Source: Acidimicrobiaceae bacterium
Lineage (GTDB): Bacteria; Actinomycetota; Acidimicrobiia; Acidimicrobiales; RAAP-2
Assembly: GCA_947455165.1 (NCBI GenBank)
Contig: CANGMP010000011.1
Coordinates: 1 to 35,026, forward strand
DNA: 35,026 nucleotides
Direction: 5' to 3'
In this document: piece after piece, positions 23,296 through 31,955 of the stretch
Position numbering within the stretch: the stretch's first letter is position 1
Layout: each line of letters begins with the position of its first letter
Notes under the pieces: generated by a model
The model's input: only the letters and a program-made list of their open reading frames with translations
What the model was told of the DNA's origin: nothing
The model's database searches: none
Position numbers and translations under genes: made by a program

Positions 23296-24258
23296 TTAGA
23301 AGCTGGCGAGTCGCTTAACGGCTGCTTCTGCTTCGCGCATCATCGAAGCCACAATCTCACCGGCGCCAACGATTGAGTCGATAGCGCCAACGGCCTGACC
23401 GGCGGGGTAGCCCTCGCGCTTGGGGTCAACGTTGGGGGTGTCCTGGTCGCCACCCAAGTGGAACGTTCCGTCGGAGAGAGACGTCATCAGCATCTGTGGG
23501 AAGGGCTGGATGAGAGACGGGTCCTGTTCGAACTCGGCCGTCTTGTCGTTCTTGAGGACGCGCATGGTCTTGCCACTGAAGGCCTTTGAGATAACGGTGC
23601 CGTCTTCACGCGTGGCCAGAATGCCTTCACGGAACCCCGGGAGTACTCGAGCTTCGTGGGTTGCAATAAAGCGGGTGCCAATCCAGACGCCGTCTGCCCC
23701 GAGGGCGAGAGCGGCCGCGAGGCCCCGGCCGTCAAAGATGCCACCGGCGGCCACGACAGGCACTTGGGCGCCAACGGCGTCAACGATCAACGGAACGAGC
23801 GGCATGGTTGCGACGGTGCCGGTGTGGCCACCGGCTTCGGTGCCCTGGGCGACGACGAGGTCGCATCCAGCGTCGACGGCTCGGCGGGCGTGTTCAACTT
23901 TGCCGCACATTGAGACCACGAGAACGTTGTTGCGGTGGCAGAGGTCGACAACGTGCGTCGGTACGCCGAGGCCGGCCACGAACGTGGTGGCACCGCCTTC
24001 AATAAGGAGTTCGACATTCTTAACGAGACTGTCGGGGAAGGCGGTCAAGAGGTCGACGCCAAATGGCTTCGAGGTAGCCGCCTTGGTGAGCGCGATCTCT
24101 TCAGCGAGCTGGTCTGAACTCATCGTGCTGGCCCCGAGGCATCCATAGCCACCGGCGTTAGAAACAGCGGCGGCCAGGGCGGAGTAACTCACGCCACCCA
24201 TGCCGGCGAGCATGATGGGGTGCTCGATCTTCAGTAGTTCGGTGAGGCGAGTCTTCAC
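23296..24258 (-). CDS. nitronate monooxygenase (FMN-dependent, NPD family)
   Basis: The 320-residue TIM-barrel flavoprotein has the family start HPIMLAGMGGVSYSALAAAVSNAGGYG, the catalytic-His segment QGTEAGGHTG, PVVAAGGIFDGRGLAAALALGADGVWIGTRF and a C-terminal variable region. It oxidises alkyl nitronates such as propionate-3-nitronate; some relatives act in other oxidations, for example enoyl reduction. The GTG start has AAGGAG upstream. It lies 23 bases after nhaA on the same strand and is probably co-transcribed. Confidence 0.9.
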   Translation of the reverse strand: MKTRLTELLKIEHPIMLAGMGGVSYSALAAAVSNAGGYGCLGASTMSSDQLAEEIALTKAATSKPFGVDLLTAFPDSLVKNVELLIEGGATTFVAGLGVPTHVVDLCHRNNVLVVSMCGKVEHARRAVDAGCDLVVAQGTEAGGHTGTVATMPLVPLIVDAVGAQVPVVAAGGIFDGRGLAAALALGADGVWIGTRFIATHEARVLPGFREGILATREDGTVISKAFSGKTMRVLKNDKTAEFEQDPSLIQPFPQMLMTSLSDGTFHLGGDQDTPNVDPKREGYPAGQAVGAIDSIVGAGEIVASMMREAEAAVKRLASF

Positions 24259-24281
24259 GGGGTCTCCTTAGAGTTCTGTCT

Positions 24282-25418
24282 CTACTCTGCCACGTGCCGC
24301 GTGCTCAAGTGGCGGAGCCACCACACGCCGAGAAGCCCCGACACCGCCGAAGCGACGAGAAGGGCCAAGGTGGTCATTGAGTAAAGAGGGCCGCCGCTCG
24401 AAAAGACGTTGCCGGCGAAAAGAAGTGGCACGGTAAAGCCCACGGCGCAGAGAAGACTCATCGCGGCATACATCGATAACGGCAGAGTGCTTTGTGACTC
24501 CAGGCCTGCTCGACGTGCGAGCGCAATGATCCCAGTGATTCCGACCACCTTGCCCACCACGCGCGCGGTCGCCAGTGCAATGCCGTAGTGCACGGCTCCT
24601 TCGCTCCACGCAAAGGCCGTCCAGTCAATACCGACCGCAATGATGGCAAAGAGGGGGAGTACGGCCCAGTTGGAGGTCACCATGACGACAGGCTCGAGGC
24701 GATGACCGGCCGAGCGGTCGCCTTGAAACGGAGCCAGGACACCGAGGGCCACTCCCGCCAACGATGGTTCGACTCCGGCCTTGGTAAAGAGGGCCCACAT
24801 GCCCACCAAGGCCAGCCACCAGAGCAGTGGTGGAATGCGTCGTGACACGGACCAGACGCCTGCACCGAGGGCCAAGGCACCACCGAGCCACGCGACGCTC
24901 GGCGCGTGCGGACCGGTCAGCGCAAGTGCTATCACCGAGAAGATGTCATCGGCGACGGCGAGGGTTAACAAGAAGAGTCGAAGTTGCTTAGGGATTCGCG
25001 GTCCGGCCAGGGCGAGCACTCCTAGCGCGAAGGCGATGTCGGTCGCCATGGGAACGCCCCATGCGGAACGCATTGCGGGGGAGTGAGCCAGCCATCCGAC
25101 GATGTGCATCAACATGGCAGTCGCCACCATGCCGCCAAGTGCGGCCCAGACAGGAACGACGGCCCGTCGGATGTCGCGCAGTTGGCCGACGCGAATTTCG
25201 CGACTGAGTTCAAGTCCAACGGCAAAGAAGAACAGGGTCATAAGTCCGTTGATCACTAGTTCATGAAGCGAGCCCAGTCCCCAAGACAGAAGTGCGTGAG
25301 AGGAGAAGTGATGAAGGACAGTCGTTCGATAGGACGCGGGAGCGAGGCCCGACCAGAGCAGTGCAACGGCAAGACCAAACGTCAACGTCGCGCCACCGAC
25401 AACTTCGGCGTGGAGCAC
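24282..25418 (-). CDS. nhaA: Na+/H+ antiporter, NhaA family
   Basis: The product is about 378 residues from GTG 25418. The only other start in frame is TTG 25571, which would overlap the divergent MFS gene and add a Pro-rich, non-conserved 51-residue head. NhaA marks include FFFAVGLELSREI, WGVPMATDIAFALGVLALAG, the paired Asp of LAVADDIFSVIAL and the later GVEPSLAGVALGVL. It expels Na+ in exchange for protons and supports pH and salt tolerance. A possible -10 TATCCT on the minus strand lies about 35 bases before the GTG. It precedes the nitronate monooxygenase gene. Confidence 0.92.
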   Translation of the reverse strand: MLHAEVVGGATLTFGLAVALLWSGLAPASYRTTVLHHFSSHALLSWGLGSLHELVINGLMTLFFFAVGLELSREIRVGQLRDIRRAVVPVWAALGGMVATAMLMHIVGWLAHSPAMRSAWGVPMATDIAFALGVLALAGPRIPKQLRLFLLTLAVADDIFSVIALALTGPHAPSVAWLGGALALGAGVWSVSRRIPPLLWWLALVGMWALFTKAGVEPSLAGVALGVLAPFQGDRSAGHRLEPVVMVTSNWAVLPLFAIIAVGIDWTAFAWSEGAVHYGIALATARVVGKVVGITGIIALARRAGLESQSTLPLSMYAAMSLLCAVGFTVPLLFAGNVFSSGGPLYSMTTLALLVASAVSGLLGVWWLRHLSTRHVAE

Positions 25419-25550
25419 CCGGCCGGCAGGTGTGGGATGAGAGGGGGTGGCGGAGTGTTCGATGTCGAGAGGATAATTCGCTCTGACTAAGGTGAAATTG
25501 ACCCTCTTAATCCTGAACGCTGCGGCGTAACGATGACGTAAAGGTGCACC

Positions 25551-27095
25551 GTGACGAAGACTTCCCCCCAAACCCTCTCCAAGCGAGAGCTCTACACCGT
25601 CTTTGGCGCCCTCATGCTGGGCATGTTCCTATCGGCACTCGATGGAACCATCGTGTCGACCGCACTGCCAACCATCGTCGGTGAACTCAAGGGTGCCAAT
25701 CATCTCAGCTGGGTCGTCGTGGCCTACCTCTTGGCCTCAACGGTGTCGACGCCCTTGTGGGGAAAGCTTGGCGACCTCTTCGGTCGGAAGAATCTCTACC
25801 TCGCCTCGATTGTTCTCTTCTTGATTGGTTCAATTCTTTGCGGCATGGCTGATTCGATGATCAGCCTCATTCTCTTCCGAGCCATCCAAGGACTGGGTGG
25901 TGGCGGTCTCATGGTGAGTGCGCAGGCTGTGATCGGCGACCTCGTTCCTCCGCGCGATCGCGGCCGCTACTCCGGCCTGTTCGGTGCGACATTTGGCGCC
26001 GCCACCGTGCTCGGCCCACTCATTGGTGGTGTCATCGTCGACCACTCGTCCTGGCGCTGGGTCTTTTTTGTCAACATTCCTCTCGGTCTCATCGCGCTGG
26101 TCGTCACGGTCCTGGCGTTGCCGGCATCAAAGGCCCGCATCTTCCACGCCATTGATTACGCCGGCGCAGTTCTCCTCACGATTTCGGCCTCGGCCTTCAT
26201 CCTCTTCACCTCGCTCGGAGGCAATACCTTTAGCTGGAACTCCACGCAGAGCTACCTGCTGGTGTCTACTGGCGTGATTACGGGCGTCATCTTCTGGCAG
26301 ATCGAAAAGCGGGCCCACGAGCCCGTTCTCGCTCCGCGCATTATTCGCCACCGCGTGGTCTGGTCGGCGTCGGCCATTGGGTTTGTCGTCGGATTCTCGA
26401 TGTACGGCGCCATGACGTTCCTGCCGTTTTTCTTTCAGACCGTGAAGGGTGTGAGTCCAACAATGTCGGGACTGCGACTCTTGCCGCTCATGGTCGGTCT
26501 CTTTTCGACGTCGATGGTGGCTGGTCAGCTCCTCTCTCGTGGTTGGCGTTACCACCGTTTTCCCGTCTTTGGCACGGCGATTATGACGTTGGGGCTTGGA
26601 CTCCTTGGCACAGTGACGACGACCACGTCGGGCTGGGTAACGACGCTCTTCATGCTCATCTTGGGCATTGGACTCGGCATGGTGATGCAAATCCTTGTCG
26701 TCGCCGTTCAAAACGCCGTCGAGATGCGCGACCTGGGCGCTGCCACGGCCGCGGCGAATTTCTTTCGATCCATGGGCGGCTCATTCGGCACGGCCGCGTT
26801 CGGGGCTCTCTATACGAACATCCTTCCCCACAAGTTGAACGGAGCGCTGCAGGCCGGTCACGTATCGGGTGCCCACATACCGCCGGCGTCGCTGTGGACA
26901 CCGAGTCGACTGGCAGAACTTCCCACCGCCCAGCTCCACGCGATCTTGACGGCTATCGCTGAATCAATTCAGACCGTGTTTCGCTACACGCTGCCCTTTG
27001 GCGTTCTGGCCTTTCTGCTCAGTTTGACGTTGCCGGCCGGAAAGCTCCGGGGTCACGCAGCCGAGAACGAATCTCCGCTACTACCAGTGGAGTGA
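25551..27095 (+). CDS. MFS multidrug efflux pump, DHA2 (14-TM, EmrB-like)
   Basis: The 514-residue product carries [21 protein letters not shown] in TM1, [15 protein letters not shown], the [26 protein letters not shown] loop and motif [22 protein letters not shown]. These segments are the signature of EmrB/QacA-type exporters. The GTG start has AAAGGTG upstream. No regulator gene lies beside it. Its last 77 bases overlap, antisense, the 3' end of the phosphatase gene, and both readings look real. Confidence 0.93.
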   Translation: MTKTSPQTLSKRELYTVFGALMLGMFLSALDGTIVSTALPTIVGELKGANHLSWVVVAYLLASTVSTPLWGKLGDLFGRKNLYLASIVLFLIGSILCGMADSMISLILFRAIQGLGGGGLMVSAQAVIGDLVPPRDRGRYSGLFGATFGAATVLGPLIGGVIVDHSSWRWVFFVNIPLGLIALVVTVLALPASKARIFHAIDYAGAVLLTISASAFILFTSLGGNTFSWNSTQSYLLVSTGVITGVIFWQIEKRAHEPVLAPRIIRHRVVWSASAIGFVVGFSMYGAMTFLPFFFQTVKGVSPTMSGLRLLPLMVGLFSTSMVAGQLLSRGWRYHRFPVFGTAIMTLGLGLLGTVTTTTSGWVTTLFMLILGIGLGMVMQILVVAVQNAVEMRDLGAATAAANFFRSMGGSFGTAAFGALYTNILPHKLNGALQAGHVSGAHIPPASLWTPSRLAELPTAQLHAILTAIAESIQTVFRYTLPFGVLAFLLSLTLPAGKLRGHAAENESPLLPVE

Positions 27096-27513
27096 CCGCG
27101 CTCAGCGTGGCGAGACATTCGTCGAAATCGGCATCATTGCCGTAGTACGGATCGGGCACGTCCATTTCGCCGTGCCCGAGCAGTTCTCGCACCAAGAGAA
27201 CCTCGGCCGCCGGGTGACGCTCAAGAATGTCGCGCCGATGTTCCTTGGTCATGACGACATTGAGGTCGACGCCGACGAGAAAGTCGGCCGTGGCAAAGAT
27301 GCCGTGGGTGGCGTCGGTTGGCAGTCCCGCTCGCCGCAGTGCACCTGCGGCACGGGGGTCCATCGGCTTGTCGACATGCCAGTGGGCGGTCCCTGCGCTC
27401 GTGACGCTCACCACCGAGGCGAGGTCGGCCTCTGCGGCGATCGCTTCGCGCAGGAGGATTTCGCCCATGGGGGATCGACAGATATTCCCTGTGCAGATAA
27501 CGGCGACGTTCAT
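27019..27513 (-). CDS. low-molecular-weight protein-tyrosine phosphatase
   Basis: The product is 164 residues from ATG 27513, chosen because GGAGGT precedes it and the family starts with [10 protein letters not shown]; a longer frame to 27615 adds 34 unsupported residues. The CX5R loop is CTGNICRS, with the catalytic Cys at residue 7, and the general acid lies in VPDPYYG. The family dephosphorylates protein tyrosine or arginine. No partner kinase is in the window. The 3' end overlaps the MFS gene. The 95 bases upstream separate it from the divergent DUF3040 gene. Confidence 0.94.
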   Translation of the reverse strand: MNVAVICTGNICRSPMGEILLREAIAAEADLASVVSVTSAGTAHWHVDKPMDPRAAGALRRAGLPTDATHGIFATADFLVGVDLNVVMTKEHRRDILERHPAAEVLLVRELLGHGEMDVPDPYYGNDADFDECLATLSAVTPLVVAEIRSRLRDPGAFRPATSN

Positions 27514-27608
27514 ACCAACCTCCGGCGAGCACGCTAGGTCCTCGCATTGGGCGCCCGTGACATTGACCCGCTTGACCGATACGCTACGAGAGGAGAAAGG
27601 AGTCGCTG

Positions 27609-27992
27609 ATGCCACTGTCCGAGCACGAACAACGTGTTTTGCAGCAACTCGAGCAGTCGCTGAAGAGTGATGACCCTTCCTTCGAAAAGAAGGTACGCGA
27701 GACCACCGTCTATCGCCTCGCGGGGCGTCGTATTCGTTGGGCCGTTCTTCTCTTCATTGCCGGCATGACCATTCTTTTGGCCTGCTTCTCCTGGAGTGTG
27801 CCGCTGGGCATGCTCGGCGTGGTCGTGATGTTCATCGCGGGTGCCGTTGTTGAGCGGAACCTTCGCCTGATGGGGCGCGCCTCCATCTTTGATCTCGGGC
27901 TGACACGCCACGCGCGAGCCGCAACCGAGGGTGCCAAGACGGAAACTCCTCCGTGGGCCAAGTTCCTGCGTCGCCCCCCGACCGGAGAGTGA
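27609..27992 (+). CDS. DUF3040 membrane protein
   Basis: The 127-residue product begins MPLSEHEQRVLQQLEQSL and continues SDDPSFEKK, the DUF3040 signature of actinobacteria. Two adjacent hydrophobic segments (about residues 41-60 and 62-82) form a hairpin. The function of the family is unknown. The ATG has a strong purine-rich AGGAGAAAGGAG leader. The stop overlaps the ROK kinase start (GTGA). This gene is one of the better lineage markers in the window. Confidence 0.9.
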   Translation: MPLSEHEQRVLQQLEQSLKSDDPSFEKKVRETTVYRLAGRRIRWAVLLFIAGMTILLACFSWSVPLGMLGVVVMFIAGAVVERNLRLMGRASIFDLGLTRHARAATEGAKTETPPWAKFLRRPPTGE

Positions 27993-28843
27993 CCTCTCCA
28001 TCCGTCATCGCTGTCGATGTCGGAGGCACCAAGACCGACGTGGCACTCGTTGCCCCCGACGGAACTGTGTCATTTCGCTCGCGACTCAACACCGTTGAGT
28101 TGGGCCCCCGCCTCTTTGACGCCATCGTCGACGCCGTCGCCACAATCGATACTCCGAGCACCACGCCGATCGGTGTTGGCTGCGGCGGCCCAATGGAGCC
28201 AGGTGGCGAAACAGTGTCGCCTCTCAATATTGCTGCCTGGCGAAACTTCCCACTTCTCACCGAGCTCGCGAGGGCCACTGGTCGAGCGGTGACCATTGAT
28301 AACGACGCCAAGGCGCTGGCCTTGGCCGAAGGTCGATTTGGTGGCGCAACGGGGCTTTCGAACTACGTGAGCATGGTGGTGTCAACGGGCGTTGGCGGCG
28401 GCATCGTGCTCGACGGCAAGCTGCTCGACGGAGCGCTAGGGAATGCCGGCCACATCGGCCACATCGTGGTGAATCCCGGCGGCACCCAATGTGGCTGTGG
28501 CGTTCTCGGTTGCCTCGAAGCTGAAGCATCCGGCACAGGTATCCGTCGGCAGACTGGCACCGACGCGGCACAGGCCTCCGAATTGGTTCGCGCTCGCACC
28601 GGGGTCATGGTCGGCCGTGCGGTGGCATCGGTCTGCTCGCTCCTCGACGTCACACAGTTTTTTGTGGCCGGCTCGGTGGCCCTCGGGTTCGGCGAGCCAT
28701 TCTTTCGAGCGGCCAATGAGGAGGCTCTCGCCAAGGTCGGGCTCTCGTTTGCTCGCGCCGTCGAAATTCACCCGTCGCAACTCGGGGGCGATGGACCAAT
28801 ACTCGGTGCCGCGTGTGTGGCGTGGCGTAAGTTAGGGCTATGA
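27989..28843 (+). CDS. ROK-family sugar kinase / glucokinase-like
   Basis: The product is 284 residues from GTG 27989, which overlaps the DUF3040 stop and follows CCGGAG; an upstream GTG at 27953 is less likely. Phosphate-binding motif DVGGTKTDVAL is near the N-terminus. The catalytic Asp lies in IDNDAKALALAEGRFG, and the ROK zinc motif is GHIGHIV..GCGVLGCLEAEASG. It phosphorylates a hexose or related sugar with ATP; it is a little shorter than typical glucokinases. No helix-turn-helix precedes it, so it is a kinase and not a repressor. The stop overlaps the next gene (ATGA). Confidence 0.92.
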   Translation: MTSPSVIAVDVGGTKTDVALVAPDGTVSFRSRLNTVELGPRLFDAIVDAVATIDTPSTTPIGVGCGGPMEPGGETVSPLNIAAWRNFPLLTELARATGRAVTIDNDAKALALAEGRFGGATGLSNYVSMVVSTGVGGGIVLDGKLLDGALGNAGHIGHIVVNPGGTQCGCGVLGCLEAEASGTGIRRQTGTDAAQASELVRARTGVMVGRAVASVCSLLDVTQFFVAGSVALGFGEPFFRAANEEALAKVGLSFARAVEIHPSQLGGDGPILGAACVAWRKLGL

Positions 28844-29091
28844 GTCGTATCCCGCAGGGTCTTGGTCGCCACCTGGTTCGCCACCCCCTCGATGGCGTGG
28901 CCCTGGTGCGAGCGGGCTGGCAGTTGCGACGTTCCAACTGGTGGCGACGTGCTCCTTTTCTGCCCGTGCCCGGCGAGGCCTATTGGGACTTTCGAATGAC
29001 CACGGCCTACGGCGACGCCGCTGCTCGACCGAGCGCGAAAGATGCCGCGGACGCGGCTCGGTGGGTCGTTCGATCCAGGTCGGGCCGGTAG
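28840..29091 (+). CDS. small protein of unknown function
   Basis: The 83-residue product overlaps the kinase stop by ATGA and precedes the HNH gene by 8 bases, so it belongs to the operon. It is rich in Arg and Trp: HPLDGVALVRAGWQLRRSNWWRR, then APFLPVPGEAYWDFRMTTAYGD and an Arg-rich tail. There is no membrane segment. The Trp/Pro-rich centre looks like a conserved motif, and the codon use matches the neighbours, which supports a real gene. I do not know a function. Confidence 0.65.
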   Translation: MSRIPQGLGRHLVRHPLDGVALVRAGWQLRRSNWWRRAPFLPVPGEAYWDFRMTTAYGDAAARPSAKDAADAARWVVRSRSGR

Positions 29092-29099
29092 GTACGCGC

Positions 29100-29606
29100 A
29101 TGGGGCGGGTACTCCTCCTCAATGCGACGTACGAACCTCTGCAGCTGGTCTCTCCTCGGCGGGCCGTACTGCTCATTGTTGACGACCGCGCTGAAGCAGT
29201 CGTGGTGCCCGCCGAGCCCACTGTCTTTCACTCGCTCCACCTGAGTATTGAAGTCCCCAGTGTCTTGCGTCTTTTTCACGTCGTGAAGATGCCGTCGCGT
29301 ACTCGAACACCCCCAATGACCCGTCGCTCAGTCCTGCAGCGTGACCGCCACACGTGCGCCTACTGCGGCAGTGACGCCGACACGATTGACCACATTCGCC
29401 CTCGTAGTCGAGGCGGGCGCAACGAGTGGACCAACGTCGTAGCGGCCTGTCGGAACTGCAACTTTCGTAAAGGTGACCGCATGTTGGAAGAACTCGGGTG
29501 GCGCCTGCGCGTCAATCCCGTCGCACCCGACGGGTATGGCTGGCGCTGGAGGGACCTCGCAGAGTGTGACCCGATGTGGAGCGAGTACCTTCCTAAGGCG
29601 TCATGA
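29100..29606 (+). CDS. HNH endonuclease-domain protein
   Basis: The product is 168 residues from ATG 29100; the frame is open further upstream but overlaps the small gene there. The N-terminal part (VLLLNATYEPLQLVSPRRAVLL) is the conserved head of an actinobacterial HNH family. The Cys4-type HNH core is CAYCG, IDHIRPRSRGG, NVVAACRNCNFRKGDR. Nuclease activity on DNA is expected from the motif, but the cellular role of this widespread family is not known. It is coupled to the next gene by ATGA. Confidence 0.9.
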   Translation: MGRVLLLNATYEPLQLVSPRRAVLLIVDDRAEAVVVPAEPTVFHSLHLSIEVPSVLRLFHVVKMPSRTRTPPMTRRSVLQRDRHTCAYCGSDADTIDHIRPRSRGGRNEWTNVVAACRNCNFRKGDRMLEELGWRLRVNPVAPDGYGWRWRDLAECDPMWSEYLPKAS

Positions 29607-30271
29607 AGTCACGGTTTGAGGATCTGTACGACTACGAAGCTCTGCGTCAGATTCCGGACGCCACGGCTTTTATCGTTCGGGTCGATGAACCCTTCGTAGT
29701 CCTGGGTGGATCACAGCCAGACACGGTCGTTCGGGAAGATATCGAGGATTTCCACCCAGTTCGGCGACGTCGGGGCGGGGGAGGCGTGGTGCTCATCCAG
29801 CCCGACGACCTCTGGATTGACTGGTGGATCCCCGCCGCTGATGAACGGGCCTCAGATGACGTCCGCCGAAATGCTCTCATGGCCGGGGAGTGGTGGTATC
29901 GAGGACTGGCCCAACTTCTCAGCGGGGTACCGGCAATTGTCGGAGAGGGCTTGACGGGGCCCAAAGAACTTCGCACCGCCTGTTTTGCCACGGCCGGTCC
30001 AGGTGAGCTCTTCTTGAACGATCACAAACTCGTAGGAATCACACAGTGGAGCGTCCGTGAAGGCATCTTCCTTTCAACGCTCTTGCCGGCCCATTCGGGA
30101 GCGGCACTAGCCAACTTGCTCGCCGAACAGCCGTCCGGATTGGCCGAAGCATTGGCGCGAGTACTGGATTTAACCTCGTTGAACCTGTTCGACGAGGCTG
30201 AAACCATTGTTTCGCGAGTTTTAGCGGCCGCCGGTGTTGATCGCCGCCGCAACTTGATGCTGCTGGCCTAG
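29603..30271 (+). CDS. lipoate-protein ligase A-family protein
   Basis: The 222-residue product matches the BPL/LplA/LipB fold: RRRGGGGVVLIQPDDLWIDW corresponds to the ligase glycine-rich loop, and LNDHKLVGITQ carries the catalytic-type Lys. EGLTGPKELRTACFATAGPGE lies between them. Typical LplA attaches lipoate to E2 and H proteins. The short length and lack of an accessory domain leave open an octanoyl-transferase or an orphan role. It ends the overlapping operon that starts at DUF3040; about 75 bases then lead to the mraZ control region. Confidence 0.82.
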   Translation: MKSRFEDLYDYEALRQIPDATAFIVRVDEPFVVLGGSQPDTVVREDIEDFHPVRRRRGGGGVVLIQPDDLWIDWWIPAADERASDDVRRNALMAGEWWYRGLAQLLSGVPAIVGEGLTGPKELRTACFATAGPGELFLNDHKLVGITQWSVREGIFLSTLLPAHSGAALANLLAEQPSGLAEALARVLDLTSLNLFDEAETIVSRVLAAAGVDRRRNLMLLA

Positions 30272-30346
30272 CCAGCCATCTCGCCAACTTTCCTGCCACC
30301 TCGCTTGGGCGAACTATGCCCAGAACCCCTGAAAATTTTGGCTTTC

Positions 30347-30410
30347 CCCACTTTTTGACGCATAAGTGGGTTTAGATGCCACGTTTACCCACGAAGTGGT
30401 ACAAAGTGGT
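30347..30410 (+). promoter_or_regulatory. MraZ-type control sites upstream of mraZ
   Basis: AAGTGGT occurs at 30394-30400 and 30404-30410, giving GTGGT repeats with the 10-base period known for MraZ boxes. Further upstream CCCACTT (30347-30353) and AAGTGGG (30364-30370) form an inverted pair. By family knowledge MraZ binds such repeats and represses its own dcw operon. The exact promoter hexamers were not clear. Confidence 0.6.
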
Positions 30411-30441
30411 GTACTCTGTCCGAAAGCAGGAAGGGGGAGCA

Positions 30442-30858
30442 GTGACTTTGTTTGTTGGCAACTACCGACACTCAATCGACGTCAAGGGACGACTCGTGCT
30501 GCCCTCACGCTTTCGCTCATCGTTCGAGGGTGAAGCCTTTGTCGCTCCGTACGAACTCAACGGTTTGGCGATCTGGACTGTGGAGGACTACGAGCGTGAC
30601 CTGGCGCAACGTCAAGCTCGCCTCCACGAGAGCCCCGAGTACGACACCCGCTTTCGTGCCGTAAACGCATTCACCGAGCACATCGAGATCGACAAGCAGG
30701 GTCGCTTCTTGCTGCAGCCCTCATTGCGTGAGCGATTCAATCTCACCGATGAGGTCGTGTTTGCCGGCAACGGCGACCACGTCGAACTCTGGAATCCCGC
30801 AGCCTTTGATGCGGCGGTTCAGGCCAATCTTGACGTCTTTACCCAAACGATCGCATGA
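30442..30858 (+). CDS. mraZ: transcriptional regulator MraZ
   Basis: The product is 138 residues from GTG 30442, chosen for the AGGGGGAGC ribosome-binding site and the standard beginning FVGNYRHSIDVKGRLVLPSRFR. An ATG at 30376 lies inside the control repeats. Two SpoVT/AbrB-like halves are seen, the second with IEIDKQGRFLLQPSLRERFNL and FAGNGDHVELWNPAAFD. It forms a ring that binds the repeats upstream and controls the dcw cluster. It is followed by rsmH. Confidence 0.96.
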   Translation: MTLFVGNYRHSIDVKGRLVLPSRFRSSFEGEAFVAPYELNGLAIWTVEDYERDLAQRQARLHESPEYDTRFRAVNAFTEHIEIDKQGRFLLQPSLRERFNLTDEVVFAGNGDHVELWNPAAFDAAVQANLDVFTQTIA

Positions 30859-31013
30859 CCTCGGAGGTACGTACCGCACCAAACCCCTACAAAGTGAGCT
30901 GCGCTGGGATCCTGCGCCGCTCGCCGACCATTCAACTGCCAGCAACCTCCTCCACCCGCTGGCATTTGTTTCCCCACTTCCCCCAAAGTGTGGTTCAGGT
31001 CGACGAGCAGCGA
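30859..31013 (+). other. gap between mraZ and rsmH, possibly a second control region
   Basis: The rsmH frame is open through this stretch from ATG 30855, but the encoded residues are not RsmH-like. It holds CCCACTT (30973-30979) opposite AAGTGTGG (30986-30993), like the inverted pair before mraZ, and TACAAAGTG (30888-30896) shared with the mraZ repeats. No clear promoter hexamers were found. Confidence 0.35.
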
Positions 31014-31955
31014 ATGAGCCGAGCGTTTCATCACATCCCCGTCCTCAAAGAAGAGGTCCTCGCGACGTTTCGCTCAGTCATGCCCGGTGTCATTGTTGAC
31101 GCCACGCTGGGTGGAGCCGGACACGCGAGTGCATTGCTCGCAGAACGCAACGACCTCGCGGTACTAGGAATTGACCGAGACGCCATTGCGCGGGCCGCAG
31201 CGTCCGAACGCCTCGAACCCTTCGGCGACCGTGCCCACATTGTGGCTGGAACCTTTTCGACTATGGCCGACATGGTTGAGGCCAGTGGTTCGTGGATCAA
31301 CGGGCGTCCAATTGTTGGCATCTTGATGGATCTCGGCGTCTCATCGCCCCAGCTCGACGATGAAACCCGAGGTTTCTCCTTCCGAGCTGACGCTCCGCTC
31401 GACATGCGCATGGACATGAGCGACGGTCCGACGGCGGCTGAGTACATCGAGAGTGTCGACCTAGACACGCTGCGGGCCCTGCTCCGAGAGCACGGCGAGC
31501 AGAAGTTCGCGAACGCCATCGCCAAGTCAATCCTGGCCCGTCAGCCAAAGACAACGTCCGAACTGGTAGTGGCTGTTGAGGCTGCGGTGCCCATGGCGGC
31601 TCGTCGTCGGGGCCACGTCGCCACCCGTGCCTTCCAAGCACTCCGCGTGGCGATCAACGAAGAGGACCGCGAACTCGAAGAGGGGCTCCGTTCCGCGCTG
31701 GCCATCTTGGCTCCCGAAGGGGTCCTAGCGGTCATTGCGTACCACTCCGGGGAAGACCGAGTCGTCAAAGAGTTTCTTCGCACTCAGTCGACTGGTGGAT
31801 GCACATGCCCAGTGATGCTCGGCTGTGTCTGTGGTGCGACGCCGACCATGTCGGTTAGTCGCGGGGGAGCGATTGTCGCTTCTGAGAACGAACTCGATGT
31901 CAATCCTCGCGCCCGATCGGCTCGAATGCGCGTTGGTCGCAAGGTGGTCGCATGA
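31014..31955 (+). CDS. rsmH: 16S rRNA (cytosine-1402-N4)-methyltransferase
   Basis: The product is 313 residues from ATG 31014; a start at 30855 would overlap mraZ by ATGA and add 53 residues unlike the family. The family head is FHHIPVLKEEVLATF. The SAM motif is VDATLGGAGHASALL, with GILMDLGVSSPQLD, FSFRADAPLDMRMD and VIAYHSGEDRVVKEF further on. It methylates C1402 of 16S rRNA. The usual FHSLEDR is YHSGEDR here, a mild variation. It overlaps ftsL by ATGA. Confidence 0.94.
   Translation: MSRAFHHIPVLKEEVLATFRSVMPGVIVDATLGGAGHASALLAERNDLAVLGIDRDAIARAAASERLEPFGDRAHIVAGTFSTMADMVEASGSWINGRPIVGILMDLGVSSPQLDDETRGFSFRADAPLDMRMDMSDGPTAAEYIESVDLDTLRALLREHGEQKFANAIAKSILARQPKTTSELVVAVEAAVPMAARRRGHVATRAFQALRVAINEEDRELEEGLRSALAILAPEGVLAVIAYHSGEDRVVKEFLRTQSTGGCTCPVMLGCVCGATPTMSVSRGGAIVASENELDVNPRARSARMRVGRKVVA

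Noticed and set aside
23420..24148. Plus-strand open frame of 242 codons
   Set aside because: It is an antisense shadow of the nitronate monooxygenase gene with low-complexity Arg/Ser/Pro content.
25419..25571. 51-residue extension of NhaA from a TTG
   Set aside because: It overlaps the divergent MFS start and the residues are not NhaA-like; GTG 25418 is preferred, though without a clear ribosome-binding site.
27514..27615. 34-residue extension of the tyrosine phosphatase
   Set aside because: ATG 27513 has GGAGGT and matches the family start; the extension also overlaps the DUF3040 start.
28941..29099. Longer HNH protein
   Set aside because: The extra part is an Arg-rich out-of-frame reading of the small gene at 28840-29091.
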